64,000 nt of DNA, taken from positions 2,749,501 through 2,813,500 of the forward strand of contig JAZGTN010000007.1 of the NCBI GenBank assembly GCA_037783415.1, written 5' to 3'. The notes beneath the pieces were generated by a model. It did not search any database and was not told the origin of the DNA. It saw nothing but the letters and a program-made list of their open reading frames with translations. Both the position numbers and the translations under genes were made by a program. Positions 45,788 through 57,908 of this stretch are shown piece by piece (within the stretch, counting starts at the first letter, position 1; the number at the start of each line of letters is the position of its first letter). This DNA is from Leptasterias polaris (Eukaryota > Echinodermata > Asteroidea > Forcipulatida > Asteriidae).

Positions 45788-47639
45788 TTTGAACACGTGT
45801 AATGAGTCGGGTTTGTTTTATGGTTGAAAATATCTGGGAAAACAGTAAATTGAGGGACTACGTGGGTGGATGGTGTGTACGAGCGTCAGTGAGATGCAGA
45901 GTGCGCGATGTACGGTGACGAAGCGACGGAAATAAATGAGATTGCCCTGGCGAGTGCCCAGAAGTCATCTCTTGTGTGTTGCCATAGGAACCGGGTATGG
46001 TTTTCACTTTACAAAAAGCGCGCGGAGTTGATGGTGAAACCGTCTGCTCGTTGCCGTCCGTTGTATATTTTGTAGCCAGGCGTTTTTACAACTCTCGTGT
46101 CTGTCCCTACATAGGCGTGTGATACAGCACTGTTGTATAGTCTAGCAATAGCTCCAAAAGCAGCGCTTGCGTCGTTTTTTGTTGTTTCCAGTTTGCATAT
46201 CAGCCTGAAGATACAATATTTACTTTCATTTATCACGATCGCCGTGCGGATTATGCGGCGAGAAAGTGACCCTTGCACCACAGTGCGGGTTCCTGTATTA
46301 TTATTGAGTTGTTTTATTTGTGATAACCCTTCTGGTTCGAGGGTGCAGGCTGACTCATTTCAACATACACCTCAGTTCGGTTTTGTTTTGTTTTTGTTTT
46401 TGTTTAACTGATTCACTTGCTCAGTTTCAATCACTACGAAATTACGATCTGATCAACAAGACCTTTTTATCACTTCTGCAATAACCATAACAGTGTTCGA
46501 AGTGGAACTAAAGTTTGGGTTGTCTAGACCAATTTAGATTTATTATTTTGTTTTAATTTATTTCATGATCTTTATTTACTTTTATATATTTATATATATA
46601 GGCCTATGTGTATATGTTTAAAACTAGTAGGGTAGATGGCCTTAGCTTTTGATCCAAACAGGACCTTCGTTTTATAGAGGGTTTATATATATAATATTGT
46701 TTATTTTTTATTTATTGTTCCACACCTCTACTTTCAACCTCTCCTTTCTCTTGTCCTATGGAAGCCTCATGATTGTTTGATTCGTGTGGGGTTTTTTCTT
46801 CTTCTTTTATTTAGTAAATCTTTTGATTTTTTTTAATATTATTTATTTATAGTTTACCTCGTATAGAAATGAACTTTCATTTGTTGTTAGACTTGAAAGA
46901 GTTTTATCATAACTTCACTGTCTTCAAATTGTATTGATGTCACTCGCTGAAGAAAGATAAACAAATATTAATTTTTGTATAGGGCTATTATCAATTATCC
47001 TGATACAAATAAGCATGTATCTCGTCAAGTTGCTGCCATTTTACATTAAAACCCTGCAATGGGGGCCGCTGTCAGCACGTGATGACATATTTGAATATTT
47101 CTATTGTCTTAATCCCATCGTACACACTGGTTAGCTCATATGCCATGATATCCTAAGCTGGACCATGCCACAAGTCGTAGAGGGGGTTTCAATAAACACG
47201 GGCCACTGATGTGGTTAGAAGGGGGCAGGACAAAACTATACCAGCATCCTTGTACAGAATCGGTATGTCATTGTCATTGTAAGATGAAACCAAATTATTA
47301 CTTAATTACTAAGGAAAACAAATATAAGCCAAGGCAATACCTGGACGTGTAAACAGCACAATGATATAAAAGAAAATCGTTGAAAATGCAAAAGAAACCC
47401 TCTTAACCATGTGCTGACAACGGGGACGTTGCAGGATTTTAACATCTGATGCTTTGCCAGATTACCAAATGAACGAATGACAACACCCTTTTACAATTCT
47501 TATCAATCAAATTTACTTAGACTGTGTTTGTCCTCGGATTGTTTTAAAATCAGAACCGCGTTGTTATTTTAGGATCCGATGGGTGTAGTCAAACTAACCA
47601 TTATTTGGAACTATCGGTCAATATTGACCGTAACTTTGA
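45788..47639. other. Upstream of CA8-like gene; no other gene seen
   Basis: The first few hundred bases (about 45790-46300) should contain the promoter and 5' UTR of the minus-strand gene; they are somewhat richer in CpG than the surroundings. No TATA box is assigned. 46540-46900 is A/T-rich low-complexity sequence. Confidence 0.45.
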
Positions 47640-48360
47640 CCGCGTGAGGGCGCTTTCAACGGCGTACTTTCCTGGCTCACAATTGCGGTTTTATAATTTT
47701 CGACTGCCTGTATGCTATGGTGTTCCATATGTGCCACTCCTTTCCGTCGCCTTTTAAATTTTGTCCGTCGCCTTTTCAATTTTGTCCGTCGCCTTTTCAA
47801 TTTTTCCATCGTGGGTCCACGTGACTACCAGGTGACTATCACATGACTCCGAAGGAAATTCGACCTTTGGGAGGCATACCGCAGTTGCCAAAATGTATAC
47901 GTTGCTTCATCCACAGTCGAGACCAGATAACTACGATAATATCCTTTTTCAGTTCCATTCTTGATTTACTAAGCAAAGCCTGTACATAGACAGTATGGTT
48001 GAGGTATCCAATCATTTTTCTTTGCCAACAAATCATCACATGGTCATCATGTGACGGTCATGTGGCCGATTCAGAAAAAAAAATGCGCCTGAAAAATTGA
48101 AAAGGCGACGGACAAAATTGAAAAGGCGACGGACAAAATTGAAAAGGCGACGGACAAAATTGAAAAAGCGACGGACAAAATTGAAAAGACGACGGACAAA
48201 ATTGAAAAGGCGACGGACAAAATTGAAAAGGCGACGGAAAGGATGGCACATATGGAACACCATAGTATGCGGCTTTCTTGTAGCAATGAAAAAACAGTTC
48301 GTTTTACTCGATTTGCATCACGAAAGTTTGGTTTACACGCGCCCTCAAACGGGCAAGAGT
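47640..48360. mobile_element. Inverted-repeat element with 21-bp minisatellite in both arms
   Basis: The left arm ends and right arm ends are inverted (GTGAGGGCGC and GCGCCCTCA; ATGGTGTTCCATATGTGCCA and TGGCACATATGGAACACCAT). Just inside each lie units of GACGGACAAAATTGAAAAGGC: about three at the left (47749-47809) and eight at the right (48091-48239). The middle (47820-48060) has TCACATG/CATGTGA motifs and no recognised gene. Confidence 0.82.
48091..48239 (+). repeat. 21-bp minisatellite, one frame of which is a KIEKATD heptad
   Basis: Unit AAAATTGAAAAGGCGACGGAC, about 7-8 copies, nearly identical. In one frame (opened after a TGA) it reads KIEKATD repeated, then (K)IEKATERMAHMEHHSM and an open tail to 48482. 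There is no in-frame ATG before the repeats, so translation is doubtful. Confidence 0.9.
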
Positions 48361-48823
48361 ACTGGGGGAACGAATTAACTTTTGAAATCATAATTATGTC
48401 AAGCCTCATTAATAAATGTAAACCAATAACTTTTCTTCTGCAGATCAAATTTTTGAAGATCGTGAATTTTACCGATTGTTGAAAAATTGTCCAATATTGT
48501 GCCCCTCTGGTTGTTGACTTTCAACCTTGGGCATTTTGAGTACACCAGCCCTCTAAACATTGGCGCAAATTTTGATGACAAATGAAAGGATTGGGCCGGT
48601 TTTCCAGATGGACTGATAGCCAGTTTAATTGTTCTGAGGTTACGTTTTCATTTTGGATGAGCATAGCTCAATAATTCAACGGCTAGCCTTCTAAAATTGG
48701 ATAAGAAAGAAAAACAAAGTTTAGCTGTCCGCAAATGTTTGGTTTGATGTGATAGAGGCAGCAATATACCTTTAAATAGTTTTGAATATCTCACATTCGT
48801 TTTGGTTGATTTGGAGGAGTTTA

Positions 48824-50090
48824 TTAGGCCAAAAAAAAAATTGTTGAGTTGCCCTCCAGTAAAAATATTTGAAGGGGTCGGTCGGTCGGGATTTTATTTT
48901 ATAAAAAAAAATTTTTTTTTTACCTTGACTGTCATTTGAAGATTGAAATGCATTGGAACTAATCCCAATCAATATACAGTGATGTACTACTACTAGTGTG
49001 CAGAAGTACATAAAGAATGAAAAGACAAGAAACATTTAACTTCATATCTTTTATAATTTGTTTTCAAACATTTTATACACTTTTTCCTGGATCCTTGGTC
49101 ACACATCCCGCCCATTTCTTTTGAAGCTATAACCATTTTAAAGTGCATTCTCTAAGGGTCATTCGGTGGTTTAAACCAGCTAAATGTGTTCACCTAGCTC
49201 TTAGCTTGCCTTGCGTGTTTTTGATGTTCAAACAAACGATCTTTTAAAAATATATTTCAAACAATAATTGTGCGACTTACTCCGAAATACTTTCCGCGAT
49301 GTGTGCCGGGCGCCGCCATTTTGGAATGATCCAATCATGCCAATCAAAATACCATGTCATCGGCCGGCTGGTGGGCGGAGCGAGGGTGCGAACATTTCAA
49401 TGATGGTTGCTTTACTTATACGCTCCTCCCACAGTCTGGCCGGCCGATGACGTCGTAGTTTGATTGGCATGATTGGGATCATTCCAAAATGGCGGCGCCC
49501 GGTACTCATCGCGGAAAATAATTCGGAGTAAGTTGCACAATTATTGTTTGAAATATCCTATTGAAAAGTTATTTGTTTGAACATCCAAAACACACAAGGT
49601 TAGAGCTAGGTGAACACATTTAGTTAACACAAGTTCTAAAAATGACCGTTTGATCTGGTACTCGCGCTCAAAACAAGTGTTGGGTACCACCAGTGAATCC
49701 GCTTCTTGGCTCAAGCGAATTCGGGCTGTATGCCAGCGATTCTGTCTGCAGGCAGTTCATGTCATGTGCTATTGCGTGGGATCGATCTGAGGTACCGTAG
49801 ATGGCCGGGCACGTTGCGTACGACTACGAGTGTAGCGGCACACAAAACACAAAACGTAAAATATCGACCTCTTGCATGTTTACTTTAAAATCTTTGCTTT
49901 GCAAAATTGTTTCGGCTTATTTGGAATAAATATATTCGTTTTAGATTGGTTAAACACAGATAATGTGTAAGTTTCATCAAAAATGAAAAAACGGGGGGGG
50001 GGGGGGGGGGGGGGGGAACCCGACCCGAGATTTCAGCATTTTTGGGTCGGTCGCGGAGGGCAACTCAACATGTTTGTTTTTTTTGCCTTA
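48824..50090. mobile_element. Large inverted-repeat structure, outer pair
   Basis: 48824-48857 (TTAGGCC, A-run, GTTGAGTTGCCCTCC) pairs with 50055-50090 (GGAGGGCAACTCAAC, T-run, GCCTTA). GGTCGGTCGG-type motifs and a long G-run (49986-50016) follow inside. The tandem array begins 24 bp to the right. Confidence 0.75.
49181..49622. mobile_element. Long inner palindrome of the inverted-repeat structure
   Basis: Left arm about 49181-49383 pairs with right arm about 49420-49622 (TAAATGTGTTCACCTAGCTC; GGCGCCGCCATTTTGGAATG; CATCGGCCGGC), with a spacer near 49384-49419. Arms are imperfect. YY1-like GCCGCCATTTTGG and a GACGTC sit in the arms. Confidence 0.85.
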
Positions 50091-50113
50091 TCGCTGTGCA
50101 TTCATAGAGGCTA

Positions 50114-53100
50114 AGGTTTCACCCCTCTAAATAGACTCCCATAGCAAACAATGATAAATGCTAAATATTCAAAAATTCTCAAAAAATAGTTAAAAGTCTC
50201 TCAGCCTCTTGAAAACCAATCAAATATATTTTCAGACCACTAAACTTCAGATTTCTTTTCAATTTTTGGCAGGTCAGCCGTTTGGAATTTTTGCTAATTA
50301 CCCAAGAAAAAAACACCCCCGAAAATGTGTTTTTTCCCAAACCGACTTGCCGCCAGTTTTCATGAGGCACTCCTCCAATTCCCAAGCTAAATAGGACCAA
50401 CTTTAAAGCCCAAATTTATCAAATCTCCTCAAAACTTGAAACCCAGAACCCCCAGGTTGTGATAAGTTCTTATAATTACACACTCTATTAGTTGCATGAC
50501 CCCCAAAACGTTATAATTAAAAATAAGTTGTGGGTTTACAAATTATGATAAGTAGCTTGGCGCATGAATTTTTGGTCGATTTAGAGTAGTGCACCCTATA
50601 AGGGCAGTCAATTATTCTTTATGGGGGAAAAATTATGCTTAAAATGTTGAGAATAAGTCACTGATATGAAATCTGGGAAAAAAATTGGAATATTTTATTG
50701 CGTTTGTCTACAACAAGGTCAAACATGTTGAAGCATTTACATGTACTTTAAGCAATGTGAGAGGAAAAACCTGCATGACACACTGTGTACATTATATTGA
50801 ATACTTGGAAGTTACGTCCAAATCTTCCCTCAAAAAGTTATTAACATGTCTCTTTTTCGTAATAAGATTCTAAAAACATTACAAAATATTTAATTAATCG
50901 ACAAGAGGGGGTTAATTATTGTGGATAAGCGGTAAAAAGGGAAACAGGTTGGAAGGGGGCCTTGAGTTGGGGGGGGGGCGTTTTTGCTTTCCCTCCAACT
51001 TTTCTAACCATGTATTCATATTGAGTTTAAAATTGTGAACTTTATAACAAAGTTCCCAACAAACAAACACATTTTACCACATTTATTGTTCTTCCAAGTT
51101 TCATGTTGCTAGCTGTTAAGGGGGGGGGGGGGGGGGGTAAAGGGGGGGGGGTAAAGGGGTGGGCGGGGGGTGGGCGGGGCATGTTGCAAAATTCCGTTCC
51201 AGATACTATACGGTTAGTTGTGGACAATAGGATAAGACTGTAAACTAGGGTTTAGACTAAGAGCTAGGGTTTTGGGCTGATGGCTATAGGGTTTGGGGTG
51301 TATGCTAGGGTTTGGGCCGACGGCTAGGGTTTATGTGCCGATGGCTAGGGTTTTGGCCGATGGCTAGGGTTTGGGTGTAGGCTGTGGGTTTTTGCTGAGG
51401 GCTAAGGTTTTGGCTGCGAGGGCTAGGGTTTCACACATGCAATCAGTTCCCGGGAACTTGACATTCATGATGCCATATCAACCACCCACCGCCTATGTCA
51501 TCTTCACATAGTCTGTTGATGGTTTGTCTCTACCTTTCCCCTGATCAACCAGCCACTGAAGATTCTTGAGTTTCTTGAATGTGACTTACCGTGATAGTCT
51601 CATACTCGTCGATATAGTATTACACTAAAAACCAAACCCAGCAAACCTTTCTTTGGAACGTTGAATTATTCTGTTGTTTTGTAATTTTAGGAACAAATAG
51701 CAACATTATTACTATATACTATCTGTTAATACAGCCAAAGGAATGATGTTTTCAATGTAAACACAGCAACAACTGACGAAAAGTGCCCCCATACAACACA
51801 CTACTGTCGTCGTTTCAAGCCTACATAACCGTATTAACAACACTGAGCACACGGGTACACGGGTGTAGCGGGCGCCACCATTTTGTATCTATAGGTTTCA
51901 CCCCTCTAAATAGACTCCCATAGCAAACAATGATAAATGCTAAATATTCAAAAATTCTCAAAAAATAGTTAAAAGTCTCTCAGCCTCTTGAAAACCAATC
52001 AAATATATTTTCAGACCACTAAACTTCAGATTTCTTTTCAATTTTTGGCAGGTCAGCCGTTTGGAATTTTTGCTAATTACCCAAGAAAAAAACACCCCCG
52101 AAAATGTGTTTTTTCCCAAACCGACTTGCCGCCAGTTTTCATGAGGCACTCCTCCAATTCCCAAGCTAAATAGGACCAACTTTAAAGCCCAAATTTATCA
52201 AATCTCCTCAAAACTTGAAACCCAGAACCCCCAGGTTGTGATAAGTTCTTATAATTACACACTCTATTAGTTGCATGACCCCCAAAACGTTATAATTAAA
52301 AATAAGTTGTGGGTTTACAAATTATGATAAGTAGCTTGGCGCATGAATTTTTGGTCGATTTAGAGTAGTGCACCCTATAAGGGCAGTCAATTATTCTTTA
52401 TGGGGGAAAAATTATGCTTAAAATGTTGAGAATAAGTCACTGATATGAAATCTGGGAAAAAAATTGGAATATTTTATTGCGTTTGTCTACAACAAGGTCA
52501 AACATGTTGAAGCATTTACATGTACTTTAAGCAATGTGAGAGGAAAAACCTGCATGACACACTGTGTACATTATATTGAATACTTGGAAGTTACGTCCAA
52601 ATCTTCCCTCAAAAAGTTATTAACATGTCTCTTTTTCGTAATAAGATTCTAAAAACATTACAAAATATTTAATTAATCGACAAGAGGGGGTTAATTATTG
52701 TGGATAAGCGGTAAAAAGGGAAACAGGTTGGAAGGGGGCCTTGAGTTGGGGGGGGGGGGGCGTTTTTGCTTTCCCTCCAACTTTTCTAACCATGTATTCA
52801 TATTGAGTTTAAAATTGTGAACTTTATAACAAAGTTCCCAACAAACAAACACATTTTACCACATTTATTGTTCTTCCAAGTTTCATGTTGCTAGCTGTTA
52901 AGGGGGGGGGGGGGGTAAAGGGGGGGGGGGGTACAGGGGTGGGCGGGGGGTGGGCGGGGCATGTTGCAAAATTCCGTTCCAGATACTATACGGTTAGTTG
53001 TGGACAATAGGATAAGACTGTAAACTAGGGTTTAGACTAAGAGCTAGGGTTTTGGGCTGATGGCTATAGGGTTTGGGGTGTATGCTAGGGTTTGGGCCGA

Positions 53101-55935
53101 CGGCTAGGGTTTATGTGCCGATGGCTAGGGTTTTGGCCGATGGCTAGGGTTTGGGTGTAGGCTGTGGGTTTTTGCTGAGGGCTAAGGTTTTGGCTGCGAG
53201 GGCTAGGGTTTCACACATGCAATCAGTTCCCGGGAACTTGACATTCATGATGCCATATCAACCACCCACCGCCTATGTCATCTTCACATAGTCTGTTGAT
53301 GGTTTGTCTCTACCTTTCCCCTGATCAACCAGCCACTGAAGATTCTTGAGTTTCTTGAATGTGACTTACCGTGATAGTCTCATACTCGTCGATATAGTAT
53401 TACACTAAAAACCAAACCCAGCAAACCTTTCTTTGGAACGTTGAATTATTCTGTTGTTTTGTAATTTTAGGAACAAATAGCAACATTATTACTATATACT
53501 ATCTGTTAATACAGCCAAAGGAATGATGTTTTCAATGTAAACACAGCAACAACTGACGAAAAGTGCCCCCATACAACACACTACTGTCGTCGTTTCAAGC
53601 CTACATAACCGTATTAACAACACTGAGCACACGGGTACACGGGTGTAGCGGGCGCCACCATTTTGTATCTATAGGTTTCACCCCTCTAAATAGACTCCCA
53701 TAGCAAACAATGATAAATGCTAAATATTCAAAAATTCTCAAAAAATAGTTAAAAGTCTCTCAGCCTCTTGAAAACCAATCAAATATATTTTCAGACCACT
53801 AAACTTCAGATTTCTTTTCAATTTTTGGCAGGTCAGCCGTTTGGAATTTTTGCTAATTACCCAAGAAAAAAACACCCCCGAAAATGTGTTTTTTCCCAAA
53901 CCGACTTGCCGCCAGTTTTCATGAGGCACTCCTCCAATTCCCAAGCTAAATAGGACCAACTTTAAAGCCCAAATTTATCAAATCTCCTCAAAACTTGAAA
54001 CCCAGAACCCCCAGGTTGTGATAAGTTCTTATAATTACACACTCTATTAGTTGCATGACCCCCAAAACGTTATAATTAAAAATAAGTTGTGGGTTTACAA
54101 ATTATGATAAGTAGCTTGGCGCATGAATTTTTGGTCGATTTAGAGTAGTGCACCCTATAAGGGCAGTCAATTATTCTTTATGGGGGAAAAATTATGCTTA
54201 AAATGTTGAGAATAAGTCACTGATATGAAATCTGGGAAAAAAATTGGAATATTTTATTGCGTTTGTCTACAACAAGGTCAAACATGTTGAAGCATTTACA
54301 TGTACTTTAAGCAATGTGAGAGGAAAAACCTGCATGACACACTGTGTACATTATATTGAATACTTGGAAGTTACGTCCAAATCTTCCCTCAAAAAGTTAT
54401 TAACATGTCTCTTTTTCGTAATAAGATTCTAAAAACATTACAAAATATTTAATTAATCGACAAGAGGGGGTTAATTATTGTGGATAAGCGGTAAAAAGGG
54501 AAACAGGTTGGAAGGGGGCCTTGAGTTGGGGGGGGGGGGGGCGTTTTTGCTTTCCCTCCAACTTTTCTAACCATGTATTCATATTGAGTTTAAAATTGTG
54601 AACTTTATAACAAAGTTCCCAACAAACAAACACATTTTACCACATTTATTGTTCTTCCAAGTTTCATGTTGCTAGCTGTTAAGGGGGGGGGGGGTAAAGG
54701 GGGGGGGGGGGTAAAGGGGTGGGCGGGGGGTGGGCGGGGCTTGTTGCAAAATTCCGTTCCAGATACTATACGGTTAGTTGTGGACAATAGGATAAGACTG
54801 TAAACTAGGGTTTAGACTAAGAGCTAGGGTTTTGGGCTGATGGCTATAGGGTTTGGGGTGTATGCTAGGGTTTGGGCCGACGGCTAGGGTTTATGTGCCG
54901 ATGGCTAGGGTTTTGGCCGATGGCTAGGGTTTGGGTGTAGGCTGTGGGTTTTTGCTGAGGGCTAAGGTTTTGGCTGCGAGGGCTAGGGTTTCACACATGC
55001 AATCAGTTCCCGGGAACTTGACATTCATGATGCCATATCAACCACCCACCGCCTATGTCATCTTCACATAGTCTGTTGATGGTTTGTCTCTACCTTTCCC
55101 CTGATCAACCAGCCACTGAAGATTCTTGAGTTTCTTGAATGTGACTTACCGTGATAGTCTCATACTCGTCGATATAGTATTACACTAAAAACCAAACCCA
55201 GCAAACCTTTCTTTGGAACGTTGAATTATTCTGTTGTTTTGTAATTTTAGGAACAAATAGCAACATTATTACTATATACTATCTGTTAATACAGCCAAAG
55301 GAATGATGTTTTCAATGTAAACACAGCAACAACTGACGAAAAGTGCCCCCATACAACACACTACTGTCGTCGTTTCAAGCCTACATAACCGTATTAACAA
55401 CACTGAGCACACGGGTACACGGGTGTAGCGGGCGCCACCATTTTGTATCTATAGGTTTCACCCCTCTAAATAGACTCCCATAGCAAACAATGATAAATGC
55501 TAAATATTCAAAAATTCTCAAAAAATAGTTAAAAGTCTCTCAGCCTCTTGAAAACCAATCAAATATATTTTCAGACCACTAAACTTCAGATTTCTTTTCA
55601 ATTTTTGGCAGGTCAGCCGTTTGGAATTTTTGCTAATTACCCAAGAAAAAAACACCCCCGAAAATGTGTTTTTTCCCAAACCGACTTGCCGCCAGTTTTC
55701 ATGAGGCACTCCTCCAATTCCCAAGCTAAATAGGACCAACTTTAAAGCCCAAATTTATCAAATCTCCTCAAAACTTGAAACCCAGAACCCCCAGGTTGTG
55801 ATAAGTTCTTATAATTACACACTCTATTAGTTGCATGACCCCCAAAACGTTATAATTAAAAATAAGTTGTGGGTTTACAAATTATGATAAGTAGCTTGGC
55901 GCATGAATTTTTGGTCGATTTAGAGTAGTGCACCC
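50114..55935. repeat. 1.78-kb tandem array, 3.3 units
   Basis: Units start at 50114, 51893, 53673 and 55453 (periods 1779, 1780, 1780). The fourth stops after 483 bp at 55935, where sequence changes to CTAACAGCCGATCG. Units are nearly identical; differences are mainly the length of G-runs (near 50970, 51120, 52750, 54530) and a few substitutions. Each unit has AT-rich and G-rich parts, a GCTAGGGTTT-rich segment, and GGCGCCACCATTTTG at its end. The same short frames recur in each unit (for example 73 aa on minus at 50179-50400), but codon bias or homology gives no support for coding. Confidence 0.98.
51240..51432 (+). repeat. Telomere-like GCTAGGGTTT tract (repeated in each unit)
   Basis: About ten TAGGGTTT or GGGTTT motifs spaced 17-25 bases (TGGCTAGGGTTT, GAGCTAGGGTTTT). 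Equivalent tracts lie at about 53019-53211 and 54799-54991. Spacing excludes a true telomeric array. Confidence 0.8.
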
Positions 55936-56342
55936 CTAACAGCCGATCGCCAATAAAATAGTGCCCTCTAGTGACAGGTATAATAGTCAGTCAATATTTA
56001 TAAAACTAAAACCTGGGTGCGTGGGTTAGTACAAACAAATTCGAAAAAAGTTCGACATTTTTAACATTGATTACATAATTTTATACTCTGATTGGTCCTT
56101 AAAAATTGATAAAATCTGACACCCTATATTTTATTGAATCATGTAAATCAACGGGCCAAAATGGCAGACTATGCTGACAACTCAAAGGCTATAACTTTGC
56201 TAACCCGGTGGACTCTTAAGGATAATGGGGTAACCTTTGACCTCACCTGACCTTCTAAAGATCGATCCCATAGTTACTTGTGAATCTTTCACTAAACATC
56301 ACCAATGAGGTCAAGTCAAGTTGCAACTATAACGGTTTAAAC
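55936..56342. other. No gene seen
   Basis: Unique sequence after the tandem array. Nothing recognised. Confidence 0.55.
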
Positions 56343-56526
56343 TTCAGAATATTCTTACCTGTGTGTAATCATTGATACTCGAATGGGAGAAACTGCTGTA
56401 ACATGCGGATTTATCTTTTGCTAGCACCGGAATTGGTTTCAAATTTCCCGCTCCCCAGTGCATTTCGCTTAAGTTTAATTTGGCAGTCTCCTTCTCACAC
56501 ACCCTCCATCCTATCCAAACCCCCAC
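56343..56526 (-). other. Possible exon of an unidentified minus-strand gene
   Basis: A donor ACACAG|GTAAGAAT (minus) starts at about 56358. The open frame before it reads PVLAKDKSACYSSFSHSSIN then DYTQ. Plausible acceptors are AAACTTAAG or GCTAGCAAAAG; the latter would be in phase 1 and thus joinable to the 57290-57451 exon. No domain is recognised. Confidence 0.3.
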
Positions 56527-57289
56527 CCCTTACCAACACCTGCTCCCCTTGTGTTTTTGCCCTTTCACTACCCCCCTTCCCTATTAAGAACTATACACAT
56601 AACGCCAAATACGTTTTAAAAGCTTTCCATACATGATTCTCCATTAACAAGGAAAGGATTTTATAAATTTTAAAACTGAAGCCTTTGGAACGCATTGAGT
56701 GCGTTCCGGTACTACTATTTTTGTGCGTGTCCTCTATAATACACTCTAGGCCTAGTATATGATGCTTAAATACCATCAAAATGTTTTTTGTGGTCACACT
56801 AGTCTCACCTTAATGGTCTGTTTACACAAGGTTACATGTATGATTCACTTTCCCCTACACACATAGAATCTTTCTAGAAAACTTGGTTGTTCAAAAGCAG
56901 AATGCTAATTTTACCCTTCAATTAAAATACTTAATAGGTATAGACACTAAAGAAGGGTATTAGCTGCAGACAATTCAACTTAAAGCGAGGAGCACAACCT
57001 AATAACGAGACCAATCAAGGTTTTTCCAGAATTTGTGAAGTTGTTTTGATTTGGTTAGAAGGAGCTGAGACAGTTTCAATTGTCAAGCAACTCGATGTGA
57101 TCGAGAAGCCGTAATTCCTAATACAGGGAGTCTGCATGCAATGTTGTTTGTAGAGCTTCTTGCCGCGGTTTCTCGTAGGACGAGCTATATAGACTATTGA
57201 AAGAAGTCAGGTATCTCCACATGTCGTTCATGATCTTTAAGACCTGTACCATTATATGTCAGCTCTCAAACATCCATTAGCTCAAAATA
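56527..57289. other. No supported feature
   Basis: Could be the intron between the two possible exons on either side. Contains no recognised repeat. Confidence 0.4.
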
Positions 57290-57451
57290 CTTACATTTAT
57301 ACGCAGCCTTGCCGTCTGGTAGGAAATCTCTGAACCGACGGTTGCAAATGTTCTTGATTACAGACAACCGCATTACGGTGCTCATGGCCGGTCGGGACTG
57401 AAGTCGACGCTTTTGAATTTTTCCAGAAATCTGACACCGACGGGCCGACAT
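57290..57451 (-). CDS. Possible first coding exon, unidentified protein
   Basis: Minus strand. ATG at 57449-57451 in good context (TACCATCATGTCG) opens MSARRCQISGKIQKRRLQSR, then RLSVIKNICNRRFRDFLPDG and KAAYK. The donor TATAAAT|GTAAGTA leaves the frame in phase 1. The N-terminus is strongly basic (Arg/Lys) and has no signal peptide. I do not recognise the family. Head-to-head with it on the plus strand is an open frame at 57702-57908. Support: start context, consensus donor and non-random residue composition. Confidence 0.4.
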
Positions 57452-57701
57452 GATGGTAACTGTCTCTCAGGCACTATACGGTGCACTGGCGGGCCGGAAC
57501 ATTGACAATGCGAAAATCCCTCACTTGGTTGTTCTGATAACGAGTTGGTGAACAAAGCTCGGAATCGCTGTATTGAAGATTTTCTAAAGGGCCAGGTAAC
57601 CGGTCTGCGTGACCTCGATTGACCTCACATAGAGTTTACACCTTGTCCAAATCAAGCATTTTTGGCTACGGCTAGTATGACTGCTTGCTGCTGAGACAAG
57701 G

Positions 57702-57908
57702 TTGAAGAATAGGACTTTTCAGCCACAGCCACTATCAAAGCCGTCAATTCGGACAAAGCCTTACATTAGCAACGAACTCCAGCGATCCCTTGGTGAGATT
57801 ATACTAAGTAAGGATGCACAGTCCTTTCTCTATGCACCTACTACTACGTTTACCCTTTCGAGATTACCTCAAGCGCGCCGAATGATAGATGACACCAATC
57901 GAGTGTAA
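57702..57908 (+). other. Open frame, doubtful
   Basis: A TTG-initiated frame with coding-like composition (SIRTKPYISNELQRSLGEII, then TFTLSRLPQARRMIDDTNRV and TAA). No ATG, no family. It could be a final exon, with a possible acceptor GGCTACGGCTAG at about 57674. Confidence 0.2.

Noticed and set aside
48036..48448. Hydrophobic or Arg-rich frames (FNFVRRL, KRRRTKL) over the 21-bp repeat
   Set aside because: They are low-complexity shadows of the repeat on both strands.
50179..50400. 73-aa and 61-62-aa frames repeated in every unit of the tandem array
   Set aside because: They recur only because the units are copies. They overlap on both strands and show no domain.
51240..51432. True telomeric repeat array
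   Set aside because: Motifs are spaced irregularly by 17-25 bases and are not tandem hexamers.
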